Assembly (NCBI GenBank): GCA_963840075.1
Contig: CAWIXS010000023.1
Coordinates: forward strand, 33,091 to 97,090
DNA: 64,000 nucleotides
Direction of reading: 5' to 3'
Source of the DNA: AWTP1-13 sp963840075
Lineage (GTDB): Bacteria > Pseudomonadota > Alphaproteobacteria > Rhizobiales > Hyphomicrobiaceae
Shown here: positions 11,281 through 21,160 of the stretch, in pieces
Layout: every line of letters starts with the position of its first letter
Position numbering within the stretch: the first letter of the stretch is position 1
Program-made: the position numbers and the translations under genes
The notes under the pieces: generated by a model
Databases searched by the model: none
Told to the model about the DNA's origin: nothing
What the model saw: the letters and a program-made list of their open reading frames with translations, nothing else

Positions 11281-11868
11281 GCGAAGAGCAATGCCGCATT
11301 GTTCAGGCCAAGTGCGGCGGCAACAAGGGTGCGGTCTCTCAGGCTGGAGTATGGGCGCATTCCAAGCAAGGTCTCCATCAGAGGCTCAAGAGCCGGCCTC
11401 GTCGCATGCGCGCGGCGCCCGGGAGCACGAGAAACAACTGTGAAGAATAGGAAAGTATAGCAAACGAACCAGAACGATTACCTCCTCCAAAGAAATCATC
11501 CCACCTACCCCCTTCAGTAATGACCGCTGTAGCTTGCGCTAGCTCGACGGTCCGCGCGCAAGTCTATCGCGCAAGTCTATTCCGGGCGGCCGTCGTTGCC
11601 GCGCAGAACCAGAGGCTCCAGTTGAGCGCACGGCGTCGCCAGCATCTTCAGCGCCTTGTCAGGAGGCAGGTAAACCGGCGTCCTGTAGCACCTGGGCAAC
11701 ACGGTGGATGCGGGTCAGGTTGGCGCCTGACATCGCTGGCAGGGTACGGAGCAAGTCCCCTGAGGTGCTGCCGGAATCTGTGCGGCGCCGAAGTCTTCCG
11801 AGGCGTGCCAGGTTCAAACTCGCGCGGTGCAGCAACACTCTAGCTCCGGCATACGGATTTTACAGACG
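11281..11868. other. Intergenic region with no convincing gene
   Basis: 588 bp between the exported protein gene and the histidine kinase gene. Short open frames occur on the plus strand, but none has family-like sequence or a ribosome-binding site. A short direct repeat GCGCAAGTCTAT is visible near 11555-11580. It may hold remnants of decayed genes. Confidence 0.5.
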
Positions 11869-12828
11869 TCAAACCTTGGCCGTTCTTCCCGCTACGATCA
11901 GATCGCATACGAGCCCGTCGGGGTGCCAGTCGAAACTGACCTGGCCGCTTCCGAACTCATTATGACAGCAGCTCACTATTGTCCCGATGCCAAGGCCATG
12001 GCGACTCGGCTCTTTAACCGCCGGTCCACCCGTTTCGGACCAGCGGATTTTGATGTGCCGCTCTTCATGCGGTACCCACTGCACTGAAACCCGTCCATCA
12101 GCAGTCGAGAGTGCCCCATGCTTTGTTGCATTGGTGGCAAGCTCATGCACGGCCATCGCCAGGGCTTGGGCCGCGGCGTGATCGAGCATCAGCGCAGGAC
12201 CGCTCAGTGTCACGCGCGGAGTTCCCGCCAATTGAAAAGGGGCCAATTCCTCCTCTATCAACCTCGCGATCTCGGCTTCTTCCGCGACGCTCTCCGAGAG
12301 AAGTCTCTGGGAGATCGCCAGTGCGTCGATGCGCCCCAACAGGGTCTGTTTGTATTCCGGAACAGTGTCGGCGTCGCTCAACCGCGCGATGCTCGCGATC
12401 AACGCCAGCATGTTCCTGGCGCGATGGTCGATCTCCCTGTTGAGCAGGATAAGACGCTCCTCGTCGCGCTTGCGCTGCGTAATGTCGTTGAACAGGATCG
12501 CCACTCTACGATCAGCCGGTGCTCCCACCCGGAAGGCGTAGACATCGTACCATCGGCCCAATGCTCCGGCTGGCTTCTCGAACCGCCGTGGCTTGCCGGT
12601 CAACGCAATTTCACCATAGATGTCGAACCAGTACGCCTCATGCTCCGGCCTGAGCGAGCGCATCGTTTGGCCCACGGCATCCGTGAGGCCGGTCTGCGCC
12701 CCGAAGGTCGCGTTGACTTCGAGGAAGCGGTAGTCGCGCGGACGATGCCGGTCGTCGAACAACACCTCGATGATGCAGAAGCCCTGGTCAATCGCATCGA
12801 ATAGGGCACGGTAGTCGAGATCCCTCAT
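11869..12828 (-). CDS. PAS-domain HWE-family sensor histidine kinase
   Basis: A 319-aa soluble kinase. Residues 1-118 form a PAS domain (LFDAIDQGFCIIEVLFDD, FLEVNATFGAQTGL, ending FNDITQRKRDEERL). The HWE/HisKA_2 phosphoacceptor box is LNREIDHRARNMLALIAS with H135. The catalytic domain has the N box AMAVHELATNATKHGALS, the WSETGGP stretch typical of HWE kinases, and a G box (GLGIGTIV). No transmembrane segment is visible, so it senses a cytoplasmic signal. No response regulator gene is adjacent, so it is an orphan. HWE kinases are mostly alphaproteobacterial and often act in light or general-stress signalling. Confidence 0.9.
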   Translation of the reverse strand: MRDLDYRALFDAIDQGFCIIEVLFDDRHRPRDYRFLEVNATFGAQTGLTDAVGQTMRSLRPEHEAYWFDIYGEIALTGKPRRFEKPAGALGRWYDVYAFRVGAPADRRVAILFNDITQRKRDEERLILLNREIDHRARNMLALIASIARLSDADTVPEYKQTLLGRIDALAISQRLLSESVAEEAEIARLIEEELAPFQLAGTPRVTLSGPALMLDHAAAQALAMAVHELATNATKHGALSTADGRVSVQWVPHEERHIKIRWSETGGPAVKEPSRHGLGIGTIVSCCHNEFGSGQVSFDWHPDGLVCDLIVAGRTAKV

Positions 12829-13335
12829 AGAGGACTACTTCGTAGAGTTGGAGCCCAGGGAGAGTGAAAGATAGCGGCGGCTGTCCTATTGAAATCAGTG
12901 TGATTCGGTCGGGTGCGCGGCATGCGTGAGACGTTGCACCAGAGCCGTCCTCGGACTTCTGACGAACACTTCTTGCGCTTGGGCATTGCCTCTCAGGGCG
13001 CCGGCCGCGAATGGACTACACATGCTGAGCGCGACTACGCGAGCCAGCGTCATTTTCGCGCGCTGCCCAGCATTACCCCTCCTCACGTCCGGAAGCCGGT
13101 TGGCCATGGACGCCCGCGTCGATCCCGGTCTGCTCTGAACCGCAAGAACTGCCGCCATCCGACGGTCACTGCAATCAGGGTAATTCCCGAACTTGCCCGA
13201 GCAATTCCCTGGGGAGGGCCTACCCGGGCTGATCCTCTTCTACTGCAAGTTGGTGTCCCGTAGGGCCCTCCTCGCGGAACCCTGCCAACGTCGGGCAAGG
13301 GCAAAAGCCGACTTCCGCTTCGACCCGCCCGCGGG
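12829..13335. other. Intergenic region with no convincing gene
   Basis: 507 bp between the histidine kinase gene and the nitronate monooxygenase gene. A minus-strand frame near 12900-13055 begins with a signal-peptide-like stretch (MTLARVVALSMCSPFAAGA) but lasts only about 52 codons, with no support beyond that. Otherwise nothing is recognised. Confidence 0.45.
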
Positions 13336-14307
13336 CTATGCCGCCATCCCCGCCAGCCGCGCCTTGATGATGGCCTCGGCCTCGGCGACGATGCGCTCCA
13401 CCAGGTCCTTGCAGGTGGGGATGTCGCCAATGAGGCCCATGCTGGTGCCGGCCGACCAGATGCCGTGCTCCAGATCGCCGGTCTCGTAGACCACACGGCC
13501 CTTGCTGCCGGCCACGACCGGGCCGATCTCGGCGATGCCCTTGCCCGCGCGCTCCATCTCGATCGCCTGCCTCGCCACCGAGTTGCCGAACACGCGCGAG
13601 GTGTTCCTGAGCGAGCGCAGGATCAGCGCGGTGGAGCGCTCGTCGTTGGCGACGATGGCCTCCTTCACCTTCTGGTGGATGGGGGCCTCCCTGGTCGCCA
13701 TGAAGCGGGTGCCCATGCTCATGCCCTCGCAGCCCAGCGCCAGCGCCGCTACCAGCCCGCGCGCGTCGGCGAAGCCGCCGGAGGCGAGCATGGGTATCTT
13801 GATGACGTTGGCCGCGGCGGGGAGCAGCACGAGGTTGGGGACGTCGTCCTCGCCCGGATGTCCCGCGCACTCGAAGCCGTCCATGGAGATGCAGTCCACC
13901 CCGGCCTTCTCGGCGGAGAGGCCGTGCCGCACCGAGGTGCACTTGTGGATCACCCTGACGCCGGCGGCCTTGAATTTCGGCAGGTACGGCTTGGGGTTGT
14001 TGCCCGCCGTCTCGACGATCTCGACGCCCGAGGAGAGGATGGCGTCGATGTATTCGTCGTAGGGGCGCGGCACCAGGGTCGGCAGGATCGTCAGGTTCAC
14101 GCCGAACGGCTTGTCGGTCATGTCGCGGCAGCGCGCGATCTCCTTCGCCAGGTCCTCGGGCGTCGGCTGGGTCAGCGCGGTGAGGAAGCCGAGCGCGCCG
14201 GCGTTGGCCACCGCCGCGGTCAGCTCGGCGCGCCCCACCCACTGCATGCCGCCCTGCACGATGGGATGCGCAACGCCGAACATCTGCGTGAATCTGGTGC
14301 GGATCAT
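13336..14307 (-). CDS. Nitronate monooxygenase family flavoprotein
   Basis: A TIM-barrel FMN enzyme of the nitronate monooxygenase / 2-nitropropane dioxygenase family, 323 aa from the ATG at 14307 (MIRTRFTQMFGVAHPIVQGG). Characteristic segments: IVQGGMQWVGRAELTAAVANAGALG, the VNLTILPT strand, the DGFECAGHPGEDD loop (its HPGE contains the usual catalytic His region) and the FMN-phosphate stretch PMLASGGFADARGL ... GCEGMSMGTRF. These enzymes oxidise alkyl nitronates; some members are trans-enoyl reductases. It is divergent from an SDR/enoyl-CoA hydratase pair, suggesting a link with acyl-CoA metabolism. An alternative start at 14331 adds 8 residues. Confidence 0.88.
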   Translation of the reverse strand: MIRTRFTQMFGVAHPIVQGGMQWVGRAELTAAVANAGALGFLTALTQPTPEDLAKEIARCRDMTDKPFGVNLTILPTLVPRPYDEYIDAILSSGVEIVETAGNNPKPYLPKFKAAGVRVIHKCTSVRHGLSAEKAGVDCISMDGFECAGHPGEDDVPNLVLLPAAANVIKIPMLASGGFADARGLVAALALGCEGMSMGTRFMATREAPIHQKVKEAIVANDERSTALILRSLRNTSRVFGNSVARQAIEMERAGKGIAEIGPVVAGSKGRVVYETGDLEHGIWSAGTSMGLIGDIPTCKDLVERIVAEAEAIIKARLAGMAA

Positions 14308-14388
14308 CGCCCGTTCCCCTATGCTCCCCATCGGTCTTTGCCGGGCACCTTACCGGCTGGATGCGCGGAACGCGAGGTGGTGAGGGGA

Positions 14389-15243
14389 GTGTTCGAGAAG
14401 GGGCTGCTCGCCGGCAAGCGGGTGCTGATCACGGGCGGCGCCACCGGGCTCGGCAAGAGCATCGGCCGCCGCTATGTGGAGCTCGGCGCCGACCTCGTCA
14501 TCTGCGGCCGGCGCGAGGCGATGCTGGAGGCCGCTGCGAGCGAGCTGCGCTCCGAGCTTGGCGCCGGCATCGAGACGCATGTGTGCGACGTGCGCTCCGC
14601 CGAGGCGGTCGATGCCATGATGGGGCGCATCTTCGACAAGGCCCCGCTCGACATTCTCCTCAACAACGCGGCGGGAAACTTCATTGCCCAGACCGACAAG
14701 CTGTCGCCGCGCGCCGTCGATGCGGTGCTCGGCATCGTGCTGCACGGGACGGCGTACTGCACCCTCGGCTGCGGGAAGCGCTGGATCGAGGCGGGCCGAC
14801 CCGGCACGGTGCTGTCGATTCTGACCCTCTCCGCGCTGCAGGGCGCGCCCTTCACGGTGCCCTCGGCGATGGCCAAGGCCGGCGTGCTGGCCATGACGAG
14901 GAGCCTGGCGGTGGAGTGGGGCCCCAAGGGCATCCGCCTCGTCGCCATCGCGCCTGGGCCGTTCCCCACGCCCGGTGCCTGGGGGCGGCTGATGCCCGAG
15001 GAGCGCCGCGCCGAGGCGAAGGGGCAGATCCCCCTGCGCCGTTACGGCGAGCATCACGAGCTTGCCAATCTGGCGAGCTTCCTCGTATCGGACCAGGCGG
15101 CCTACATCACCGGGGAATGCGTCGTCATCGACGGCGGCAAGCGCTATCTCGGCGGCGCGGGGACATCGAGCGCCGCCATGCTGGATTGGAGCGACGCCCA
15201 GTGGGCGGCGGTGCGGGAGAGGACGAGAGGAGACAAGGCATGA
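14389..15243 (+). CDS. SDR-family oxidoreductase, 2,4-dienoyl-CoA reductase-like
   Basis: A short-chain dehydrogenase of 284 aa from a GTG start (MFEKGLLAGKRVLITGGATG). The NAD(P)-binding TGGATGLG motif, the LLNNAAGNF stretch and the C-terminal GECVVIDGG end are present. The family's active-site Tyr-x-x-x-Lys appears here as PSAMAKAG, i.e. Ser-Ala-x-x-Lys, as in 2,4-dienoyl-CoA reductase-type SDRs where the Tyr is replaced. This supports a role in oxidation of unsaturated acyl-CoAs. It overlaps the enoyl-CoA hydratase gene by 4 bp (ATGA), so the two are co-translated. A GTG at 14380 is an alternative start. Confidence 0.85.
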   Translation: MFEKGLLAGKRVLITGGATGLGKSIGRRYVELGADLVICGRREAMLEAAASELRSELGAGIETHVCDVRSAEAVDAMMGRIFDKAPLDILLNNAAGNFIAQTDKLSPRAVDAVLGIVLHGTAYCTLGCGKRWIEAGRPGTVLSILTLSALQGAPFTVPSAMAKAGVLAMTRSLAVEWGPKGIRLVAIAPGPFPTPGAWGRLMPEERRAEAKGQIPLRRYGEHHELANLASFLVSDQAAYITGECVVIDGGKRYLGGAGTSSAAMLDWSDAQWAAVRERTRGDKA

Positions 15244-16049
15244 GCTGGCAGCAGCTGCTCTACACGGTGGCGGACCGCGTCGCCACCATCACCCTGAACC
15301 GGCCCGACCGGCTCAACGCCTACACGCCGGTGATGGCGGAGGAGCTGCGCGAGGCGTTCGCCGCCGCCGATGCCGACGAGGGCGTGCGCGCCATCGTTCT
15401 CACCGGCGCCGGGCGCGGCTTCTGCGCCGGCGCCGACATGGAGCGGCTGTCCTCGGCGGCGGCCGGCCAGGCCAACCTCAGGAACGACGGGGAGTGGCCG
15501 ACGGAGGGCCTGGAGGCCAACTTTGCCCAGCGCTGCAGCTATATCCTGGCGGTCAGGAAGCCGGTGATCGCGGGGATCAACGGCGCGGTCGCCGGCGTCG
15601 GTCTCGTGCTCACCCTCTACTGCGACATCCGCTACATGGCGGCGGGCGCCAAGCTGACGACGGCGTTCGCTCGCCGCGGCCTGATCGCCGAGCACGGCAT
15701 CTCCTGGATGCTGCCGCGCCTGATCGGCCCGATGAACGCCATGGACCTGCTGCTGTCGGCGCGCACGGTGGTGGCCGAGGAGGCGGGGGCCATGGGCCTC
15801 GCGCGCGTGCTGCCGGCGGAGGGCTTCGCCGCAGCCGTGCAGGCCAAGGCCGCCGAGATCGCCAACCTCGCCTCGCCGCGCTCCACCCGCATCATCAAGA
15901 AGCAGGTCTACGAGGCACTGTTCCAGTCGCTGGCGGAGGCCACGGCGGTTGCCAACCGCGAGCAGCCGTTGTGCCGCGACACCGAGGACTTCCGCGAGGG
16001 TGTGAGGAGCTATGTGGAGAAGCGCACGCCCAATTTTACGGGCCGGTGA
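15240..16049 (+). CDS. Enoyl-CoA hydratase/isomerase family protein
   Basis: A 269-aa crotonase-fold enzyme. The oxyanion-hole segments GRGFCAGADMERL and AGINGAVAGVGLVL are present. It begins YTVADRVATITLNRPDRLNAY, the standard N-terminal signature, and ends with the helical trimerisation tail. It probably hydrates or isomerises an enoyl-CoA in fatty-acid or aromatic ring-product beta-oxidation. The start overlaps the SDR stop (ATGA), and the pair forms a clear operon. Substrate cannot be told. A strong hairpin follows about 45 bp after the stop. Confidence 0.9.
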   Translation: MSWQQLLYTVADRVATITLNRPDRLNAYTPVMAEELREAFAAADADEGVRAIVLTGAGRGFCAGADMERLSSAAAGQANLRNDGEWPTEGLEANFAQRCSYILAVRKPVIAGINGAVAGVGLVLTLYCDIRYMAAGAKLTTAFARRGLIAEHGISWMLPRLIGPMNAMDLLLSARTVVAEEAGAMGLARVLPAEGFAAAVQAKAAEIANLASPRSTRIIKKQVYEALFQSLAEATAVANREQPLCRDTEDFREGVRSYVEKRTPNFTGR

Positions 16050-16093
16050 CCCTCCGGTGATACCCGCCGGGTGACCCACCGGTGACCCGCCCC

Positions 16094-16130
16094 ACCTGGG
16101 GCGCATGCCGGTCAGGCATGCACCCCAGGT
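16094..16130. terminator. Strong hairpin after the SDR/hydratase operon
   Basis: A 16-bp stem (ACCTGGGGCGCATGCC pairing with GGCATGCACCCCAGGT, one G-T wobble) with a five-base loop, 45 bp after the hydratase stop. It lacks a T-tract, so it is either a weak terminator or a REP-like palindrome. Degenerate tandem CCGGTGACCC units precede it at 16043-16090. The remaining 330 bp up to the peroxidase start hold no gene. Confidence 0.5.
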
Positions 16131-16461
16131 CCCGCACCCGGGACGGCCCCGGACGCGTGCGAAAGATGTTGCACTGCGCCCGGGGAGCTGCTGCAGCGTT
16201 CAACCCACGCGTGTGGGTGAAATTTCCCTGCACGCGAGTCCCGCTACCGCAAGTTGTCTGCCCGCCACGGCAGCCGTGTCTGGGGGATTGCGGCGCCGCA
16301 ATTTGCACCCGTGACCCAGCACGGCTGCGACCTTGCCATCCTCGCCGTCATCCCGGCGTGAAGCGGCGATTCACGTTGCGATAACGGTAGTTGTACACAC
16401 GATGCGCGACGGTAGCGTGAGACAGCCGCAAACCCCCACAGCCGCAACCGAGGGAGAGGCG

Positions 16462-18216
16462 ATGCACGGCCTCAATCCGTTTCGAGTCCTGACGCCCGAG
16501 CCCCAGCAGGAGGGGATCGTGAGCCGGGGCTTCCGCCATCTCTTCGGCACGCCTGTGCTCGCTCAGCTGTTCAGCGCCGACGGGCTGATGCAGGCTGCGA
16601 GCGCCGATGTGCAGGTGCAGGGCCTGATGCGCCGCCTGACGGCCCGCATGACGCGCGGCCACAACCGCGTCTGGTCCGACCCGCTGGCTCCCGGCGCAAC
16701 CGGGCTTCCACCGCGCGCGGTGTGGGAGAATCCGGATATCCCGTCCGGCTACACCTATCTCCTGCAGCTCGTCGCGCACGACCTCGTCGCCAGCTCGGTG
16801 TCGCTGGCGCTCGACCGCGGCGTGGCCGAGGTGGAGAACACGCGTACGCGCCCGCTCGCCCTCGACACCATCTACGGCGGCGGGCCGGACGTCTGCCCCT
16901 ACCCTTATGAGTTCAGCGCCGAGCATCGCGACCAGCGCGGCCTCGTCCCGCGCACGCGCCTGCGCGTCGGCCCCGCGCATCCGCCGAACGGCGGCGCCGG
17001 CCATTGCCCGTTTCGCGACATCGGCCGCGCCACTGCGACCGACGCGGTGGACGCCGGGCGCGACACCGAGGCGCGCAAGGGCTGGCGCACCGAGGCCCTG
17101 CTCGCCGACGTGCGCAACGATTCGCACGCGCTGCTCTCGCAGATCACCGTGCTGTTCCACGTCCTGCACAACGAGCTGATGGAGCGGCTCGAGAAGCGCT
17201 CCCCGGCGCAGACGGCATGGCAGGACACCGAGGTCGCCTACCGCCGCTTCCTCACCGCGCGCATCGTTGCGACCATGATCTACCGCAACATCATCGACAA
17301 GGACGTGCTCAGGCGCATCCTCCACCCCCAGATCTACGAGCGCTATCTCACCAATCCGGCGTTTCCGCTCGATCCCCAGCGGGGCATCCCCAAGGAGTTC
17401 TCGCACGGCGCGTTCCGCTTCGCGCACGCCATGGTGCGCGACGAGTACCGGGTCAACAGCCCCGAGCCGCAGCCGATGACCCGCGCGCTGCACCAGAGCA
17501 CCACCCGCTCGCCGGGCTCGGTGCCCGTGCGACCCGAATGGCTGGTCGACTGGTCGCTGTTCTTCCAGATCGGCGGCTCCAGCCCCAATTTGAGCCGCCG
17601 CATCGGGCCCGACTATGCCGCCGTGCTGCAGAACGAGGGCATGTTCCCGCCGCTCGCCAGGGGCGACGCCGGCGGCATCGCCTTCCGCGACTACCTCAGC
17701 AGCTGCTTTGCCAACCTGCGCAAGGTGCCGGAGTTCTGGCGCGAGTTCGGCCACCTGCTGCCGCCGTTCGAGATCTGGAAGGAGCCCCTGCGGCAGTGGC
17801 TCGAGGAGATTCCGGGCTCGGAGCTCTCCGAGCGCTTCGAGCCCGGCGACATCGATCGCCTGGTCAACGACCCGCCGCTGCCGTTCTTCGTGCAGTTCGA
17901 GGCGGCCCATACCTTCGACCGCTCGGGCAAGCCGACCAGAGACGGCGGCGGGCGCCATCTCGGCCAGCTGGGCTCGCTGATCGTGGGCGAGACCATCTTC
18001 GGCGCCATGCGCCGCCATCCGCTCGGCTTCGAGGAGGCAAACCCCTCCCTGCGCAGCCGGATCACGGCGTGCTGCCTGGCGCTGCTCGAGGATTCCGATG
18101 CTCTTGCCGACGTGAAGGCCGGTCTGCCCAGGTCGCCGGCGCGCGACATCGAGACCATGGCCGACCTCATAGGGTTCCTGCACGCCAGCGATGCGTTTCC
18201 GCAAGGCCCGGCCTGA
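16462..18216 (+). CDS. Animal-type haem peroxidase, module 1
   Basis: A 584-aa protein of the animal haem peroxidase superfamily. The distal site is LLQLVAHDLVASS with H106 and D107 (the Asp that in mammalian enzymes forms an ester link to haem). The distal arginine region is DVRNDSHALLSQITVLFHVLHN with R218, and the proximal His is H322 in RFAHAMVRDEYRVN. No signal peptide is visible, so it should act in the cytoplasm. The start at 16462 follows a GAGGGAGAGG ribosome-binding site. Sixty bases downstream lies an NHLP-like precursor gene. A paralogous peroxidase/precursor pair lies on the opposite strand at 21-23 kb with a YcaO gene, so a peptide-modifying role is inferred. Confidence 0.85.
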   Translation: MHGLNPFRVLTPEPQQEGIVSRGFRHLFGTPVLAQLFSADGLMQAASADVQVQGLMRRLTARMTRGHNRVWSDPLAPGATGLPPRAVWENPDIPSGYTYLLQLVAHDLVASSVSLALDRGVAEVENTRTRPLALDTIYGGGPDVCPYPYEFSAEHRDQRGLVPRTRLRVGPAHPPNGGAGHCPFRDIGRATATDAVDAGRDTEARKGWRTEALLADVRNDSHALLSQITVLFHVLHNELMERLEKRSPAQTAWQDTEVAYRRFLTARIVATMIYRNIIDKDVLRRILHPQIYERYLTNPAFPLDPQRGIPKEFSHGAFRFAHAMVRDEYRVNSPEPQPMTRALHQSTTRSPGSVPVRPEWLVDWSLFFQIGGSSPNLSRRIGPDYAAVLQNEGMFPPLARGDAGGIAFRDYLSSCFANLRKVPEFWREFGHLLPPFEIWKEPLRQWLEEIPGSELSERFEPGDIDRLVNDPPLPFFVQFEAAHTFDRSGKPTRDGGGRHLGQLGSLIVGETIFGAMRRHPLGFEEANPSLRSRITACCLALLEDSDALADVKAGLPRSPARDIETMADLIGFLHASDAFPQGPA

Positions 18217-18275
18217 GGGTGCACGGCCGCGCACCCGCATCCCTGCTTTTTGCACCAAACCAATGGAGAGAGACG

Positions 18276-18686
18276 ATGGTGGATCTGATTAGGGTCGACA
18301 ACGACGTACTTTGGGGCAAGCTCGTCAAGTCGTGGGCGACGGGCGTCAATCACGTGGTGCCCGGCGAGCCGGCGCCGAAGGCGCCGGAAACGCTGGACGA
18401 CCTCGAGGCGCAGTGCCAGAAGGCCGGCATCGGCATCACCATCCCGAGCTACATCACGGGGCTGCAGCTCGTCCGCATGCCCAAGGACACGCTGATGCTG
18501 CGCCTGCCGGCCAAGGAGCTGGTGGAGAAGATCGAGGGCGATCTCAAGGCGCCGGGCGCCAAGTATCCCATCCCGCAGTACTACGACGACGCCTACGGCT
18601 TGTCACTCAATGTGCCGAACCCGGACGAGAGGGTGAAGCTGCAGACCTGCCGGATCGGGGACTACTCGATCAGCATGTGCGGCTGA
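18276..18686 (+). CDS. NHLP-like RiPP precursor candidate 1
   Basis: A 136-aa protein with a GGAGAG ribosome-binding site. The leader-like part (LWGKLVKSWATG, LDDLEAQCQKAGIGITIP, LVRMPKDTLMLRLP) follows the layout of nitrile-hydratase-like leader peptides (NHLP): an alpha-helical AFG.LVKAW segment, a 'G..IP' turn, then a DTL.LRLP strand. The tail CRIGDYSISMCG is nearly identical to that of the protein at 21161-21538 although the middle differs, as expected for a conserved core or recognition tail. It lies directly behind peroxidase 1 and within 5 kb of a YcaO gene. Its 3' end overlaps the convergent regulator by 17 bp. Precursor function is inferred from family resemblance and context. Confidence 0.7.
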   Translation: MVDLIRVDNDVLWGKLVKSWATGVNHVVPGEPAPKAPETLDDLEAQCQKAGIGITIPSYITGLQLVRMPKDTLMLRLPAKELVEKIEGDLKAPGAKYPIPQYYDDAYGLSLNVPNPDERVKLQTCRIGDYSISMCG

Positions 18687-20774
18687 GTGCCGCCTGGACG
18701 GGAGCGCCAGCACCAGCCAGCCCATCGCGTAGACGTTCCCAGTCCTCTGCGTGCCTAATCGGGAATATGTTGAGAAACCATCGAGTAATGTTGTCGTCGC
18801 TTGCAGGTTCCTCACCGACCCACCTGGCTCGGAAAACTCTGAAAAAGGCTCGTAGCTCTTCGGTCGCAGCACTCTTGTCTCCCAGATGAAACAGCGCAGC
18901 GGCCAAGTAGCCGCGCGACGTAGCTCGAATTCACCCGCCAGCCTCGCGGCCTCCACGCACCCCGAATAGTCGCCGCGAATAAACCGGATAGCCACGTGGT
19001 ATGCCCACTGCAGTGGGCTCGGGATAAGTGGAAGCCTCAGGGCATATTCCGCAAGCTCAAGCGCCCGTTCGGTTGCGCCGCAGAACGCAGAGCACATCGC
19101 CGATGACATCAGTGTCCAAGAGTCGTTCTCGTTGAGCTCAAGTGCGAGGCGGAGATGGATCACGGCTTGCTCGTGCTGGTTCGACATCGCGTAAGACCAC
19201 GCTAGGGAAAGCTGGCTGCGCGAGTCTATTGGATCGAGAAGCGCAGCTTCCCGTGCGTAGGCCAATGCCTGCGCCGTTCGCTGCTGGCTGCGGCGCACGC
19301 CGGGCAAGACGATGTGGATCAGATTGTGAATCTGCGCGAGGCCGGAGCGCGCTGGCGCGAAATCCGGCATCTGCCTGCCGACTTCAAGGAACATCTCCGA
19401 TGCTTTGTGCCACCTGTCGGGATCCAAGCCCAGGATTGTCGCTTGTCCCTGTAGCCAGAGGTCGTAGCCCTTGAGATCGCTTATTGCGCGGTGCGCAACC
19501 ACGGCCATCCGTCCCGCCGACACATAAACGTTCAAGGCCGTGGCGAGGCGTCGCACAATCGATTGCTGTGCGTCGACCCAATTTGCCAGCGAAATCTGGA
19601 ACCGTTCGCTCCACAGATATACGTTGGTTGCCGCTTCGCGCAGCATAAGAACCAAACGCACGCCGTCGGCCACCTGAAACGCGCTCGCCTCGATCACAAA
19701 TTGGCCGCGCGCTTCGCCCGGAGGCAGCAATCCGACACGACCGGGAGGCTGATCGCGAACAAGCCACTCCCGGAAGCGCACCAGACACGCGATCAGCTCG
19801 CGCCGGAACCCGTGCACGAGATAGCGCTGCTCCTCCCTCGTGGCGGAAGCGTCGAATTCGGTGACGGACACGACGAGCTTCGGTTCGGCGCCAGCTCTTG
19901 CGGTGCTGGCGGGAGATGTCCCGTAGTCAGGGGGGGTGAGCGGGACGCGGGGAGCCGCTTTGCGCCGTCGAGCGGCTGCTCCAGCTTGATCCTGGCGATC
20001 AGCTCCTGCGTCGGCTTTGACGGCTCGGTGTCGTACTCCATTTCCAGCAGCTCCCAGAGCGTCTTGTAAATGCCGAGCGCACCGCCGACGTCGCCATTAC
20101 CGACGCGCGCGCTGATGAGGGCCCGGGCGGCCTCTTCGTGCGTCGGGTCGAGGTTGAGAAGGGCGCGGGCGGTCCTCTCGTGCGTTCCCGACGGGAGTGC
20201 CAGGCTGTCGCGCAGCGCGCGCTTCCAGGCCGCGGGCTATCCGCTCGTGAGAGGACTGGCGCTTGACCATGAGCCAGATGCGGAACGACGGGTCGATGTC
20301 CTCGTATCCCGCCATCAGCGTGTCGGTCAGGCGCTGGCGGTCGAGCAGCAGGTCGTGCGGGCGGCCCGCCGTCACGCTTTCCAGGACGGCCGCGACATCG
20401 AGGGCGATGGCGTCCGGCTCGAGCGCCACCACGCTGCGGTCGGTCAGGAAGCCGCCGAAGCCGCCCTGGGCGAGTGCATCTCTGAGCCCATGCAGCGCTT
20501 GGCGCAGGCTGGCGCGGGCCCTGGCTTCGTCGGATTCGCTCCAGAGCATGCCGACGAGGCGCTCGCGCGTCTCGCTCAGGTTCGGCGCCAGCGCCAGATA
20601 GCCGAGGAGGGCCTTCGCCTTGCGGTTGGGGACCGCGATCTCCCGGCCGCCCAGCCGCAGGGAGACGCCTCCGAACAGGCAGACGGCAAGGCATGGCCCC
20701 GAGGGCTGGAGAGCCCCGGCCCGCACGCCTTCGCCAGGCGTCGCAGGAGCGCTGATCGGCAGCGGCTCGCTCAC
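18670..20774 (-). pseudogene. BTAD/TPR transcriptional regulator (SARP-like), three frameshifts
   Basis: Joined frames give a protein of about 700 aa. Residues 1-95 are a winged-helix OmpR-like domain (CLAVCLFGGVSLRLGGREI, KAKALLGYLALAPN, RERLVGMLWSESDEARARASLRQAL). A bacterial transcriptional activator domain (BTAD) follows (TARALLNLDPTHEEAARALI, GIYKTLWELLEMEYD). The C-terminal part is TPR-rich (AYAREAALLDPIDSRSQLSLAWSYAMSNQHEQAV, SAATEELRAFFRVF). Breaks lie near 20225, 19895 and 18912; residues on both sides continue the same domains, so indel errors are likely. Regulators with this layout control antibiotic clusters in actinobacteria. Here it sits inside the peroxidase/YcaO cluster and is the obvious candidate regulator. 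Confidence 0.8.
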
Positions 20775-21160
20775 GCTTCCCTCACCACTCTAGTGGAGTG
20801 CCCGCACCGTCGGCCTGCAGCGGCCGCCGTTCAGACGCAGCCCTCCCCGCTCTGCCCTGGGTTGAAATTTGAAGAGAATGCCCGCAAACCTAGCGCACGG
20901 GGGCTGGCGCCGTCAAAGGAGCAACGCGGGCGGTGGAGGGGTGGCCGCCATGCGCCTCGGAGGCGGCCGACGGAAATGCCGGCGAGAACCGACTTCAGGC
21001 AGTATCGATTGGTAAGGTCCCGCGGCTTCGCTCACGAGGCGCGAGCCGCATCGGGCGCGCGCAGAGCGGCAACTGCCAAAATGAACAGACGGAGCCGGAT
21101 CTTCTCGGGTGAGGTGACGGCAGGACGGGGGGATGCCGTCACCTGCACGGCAACCGGAAC
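20775..21160. other. Intergenic region upstream of the BTAD regulator
   Basis: 386 bp between the regulator start and the end of the second precursor gene, both on the minus strand. It should hold the regulator promoter. No gene with family-like sequence is seen. Confidence 0.5.

Noticed and set aside
12895..13158. Minus-strand frame with a signal-peptide-like start
   Set aside because: Only about 52 codons from the plausible Met, no ribosome-binding site, no family resemblance.
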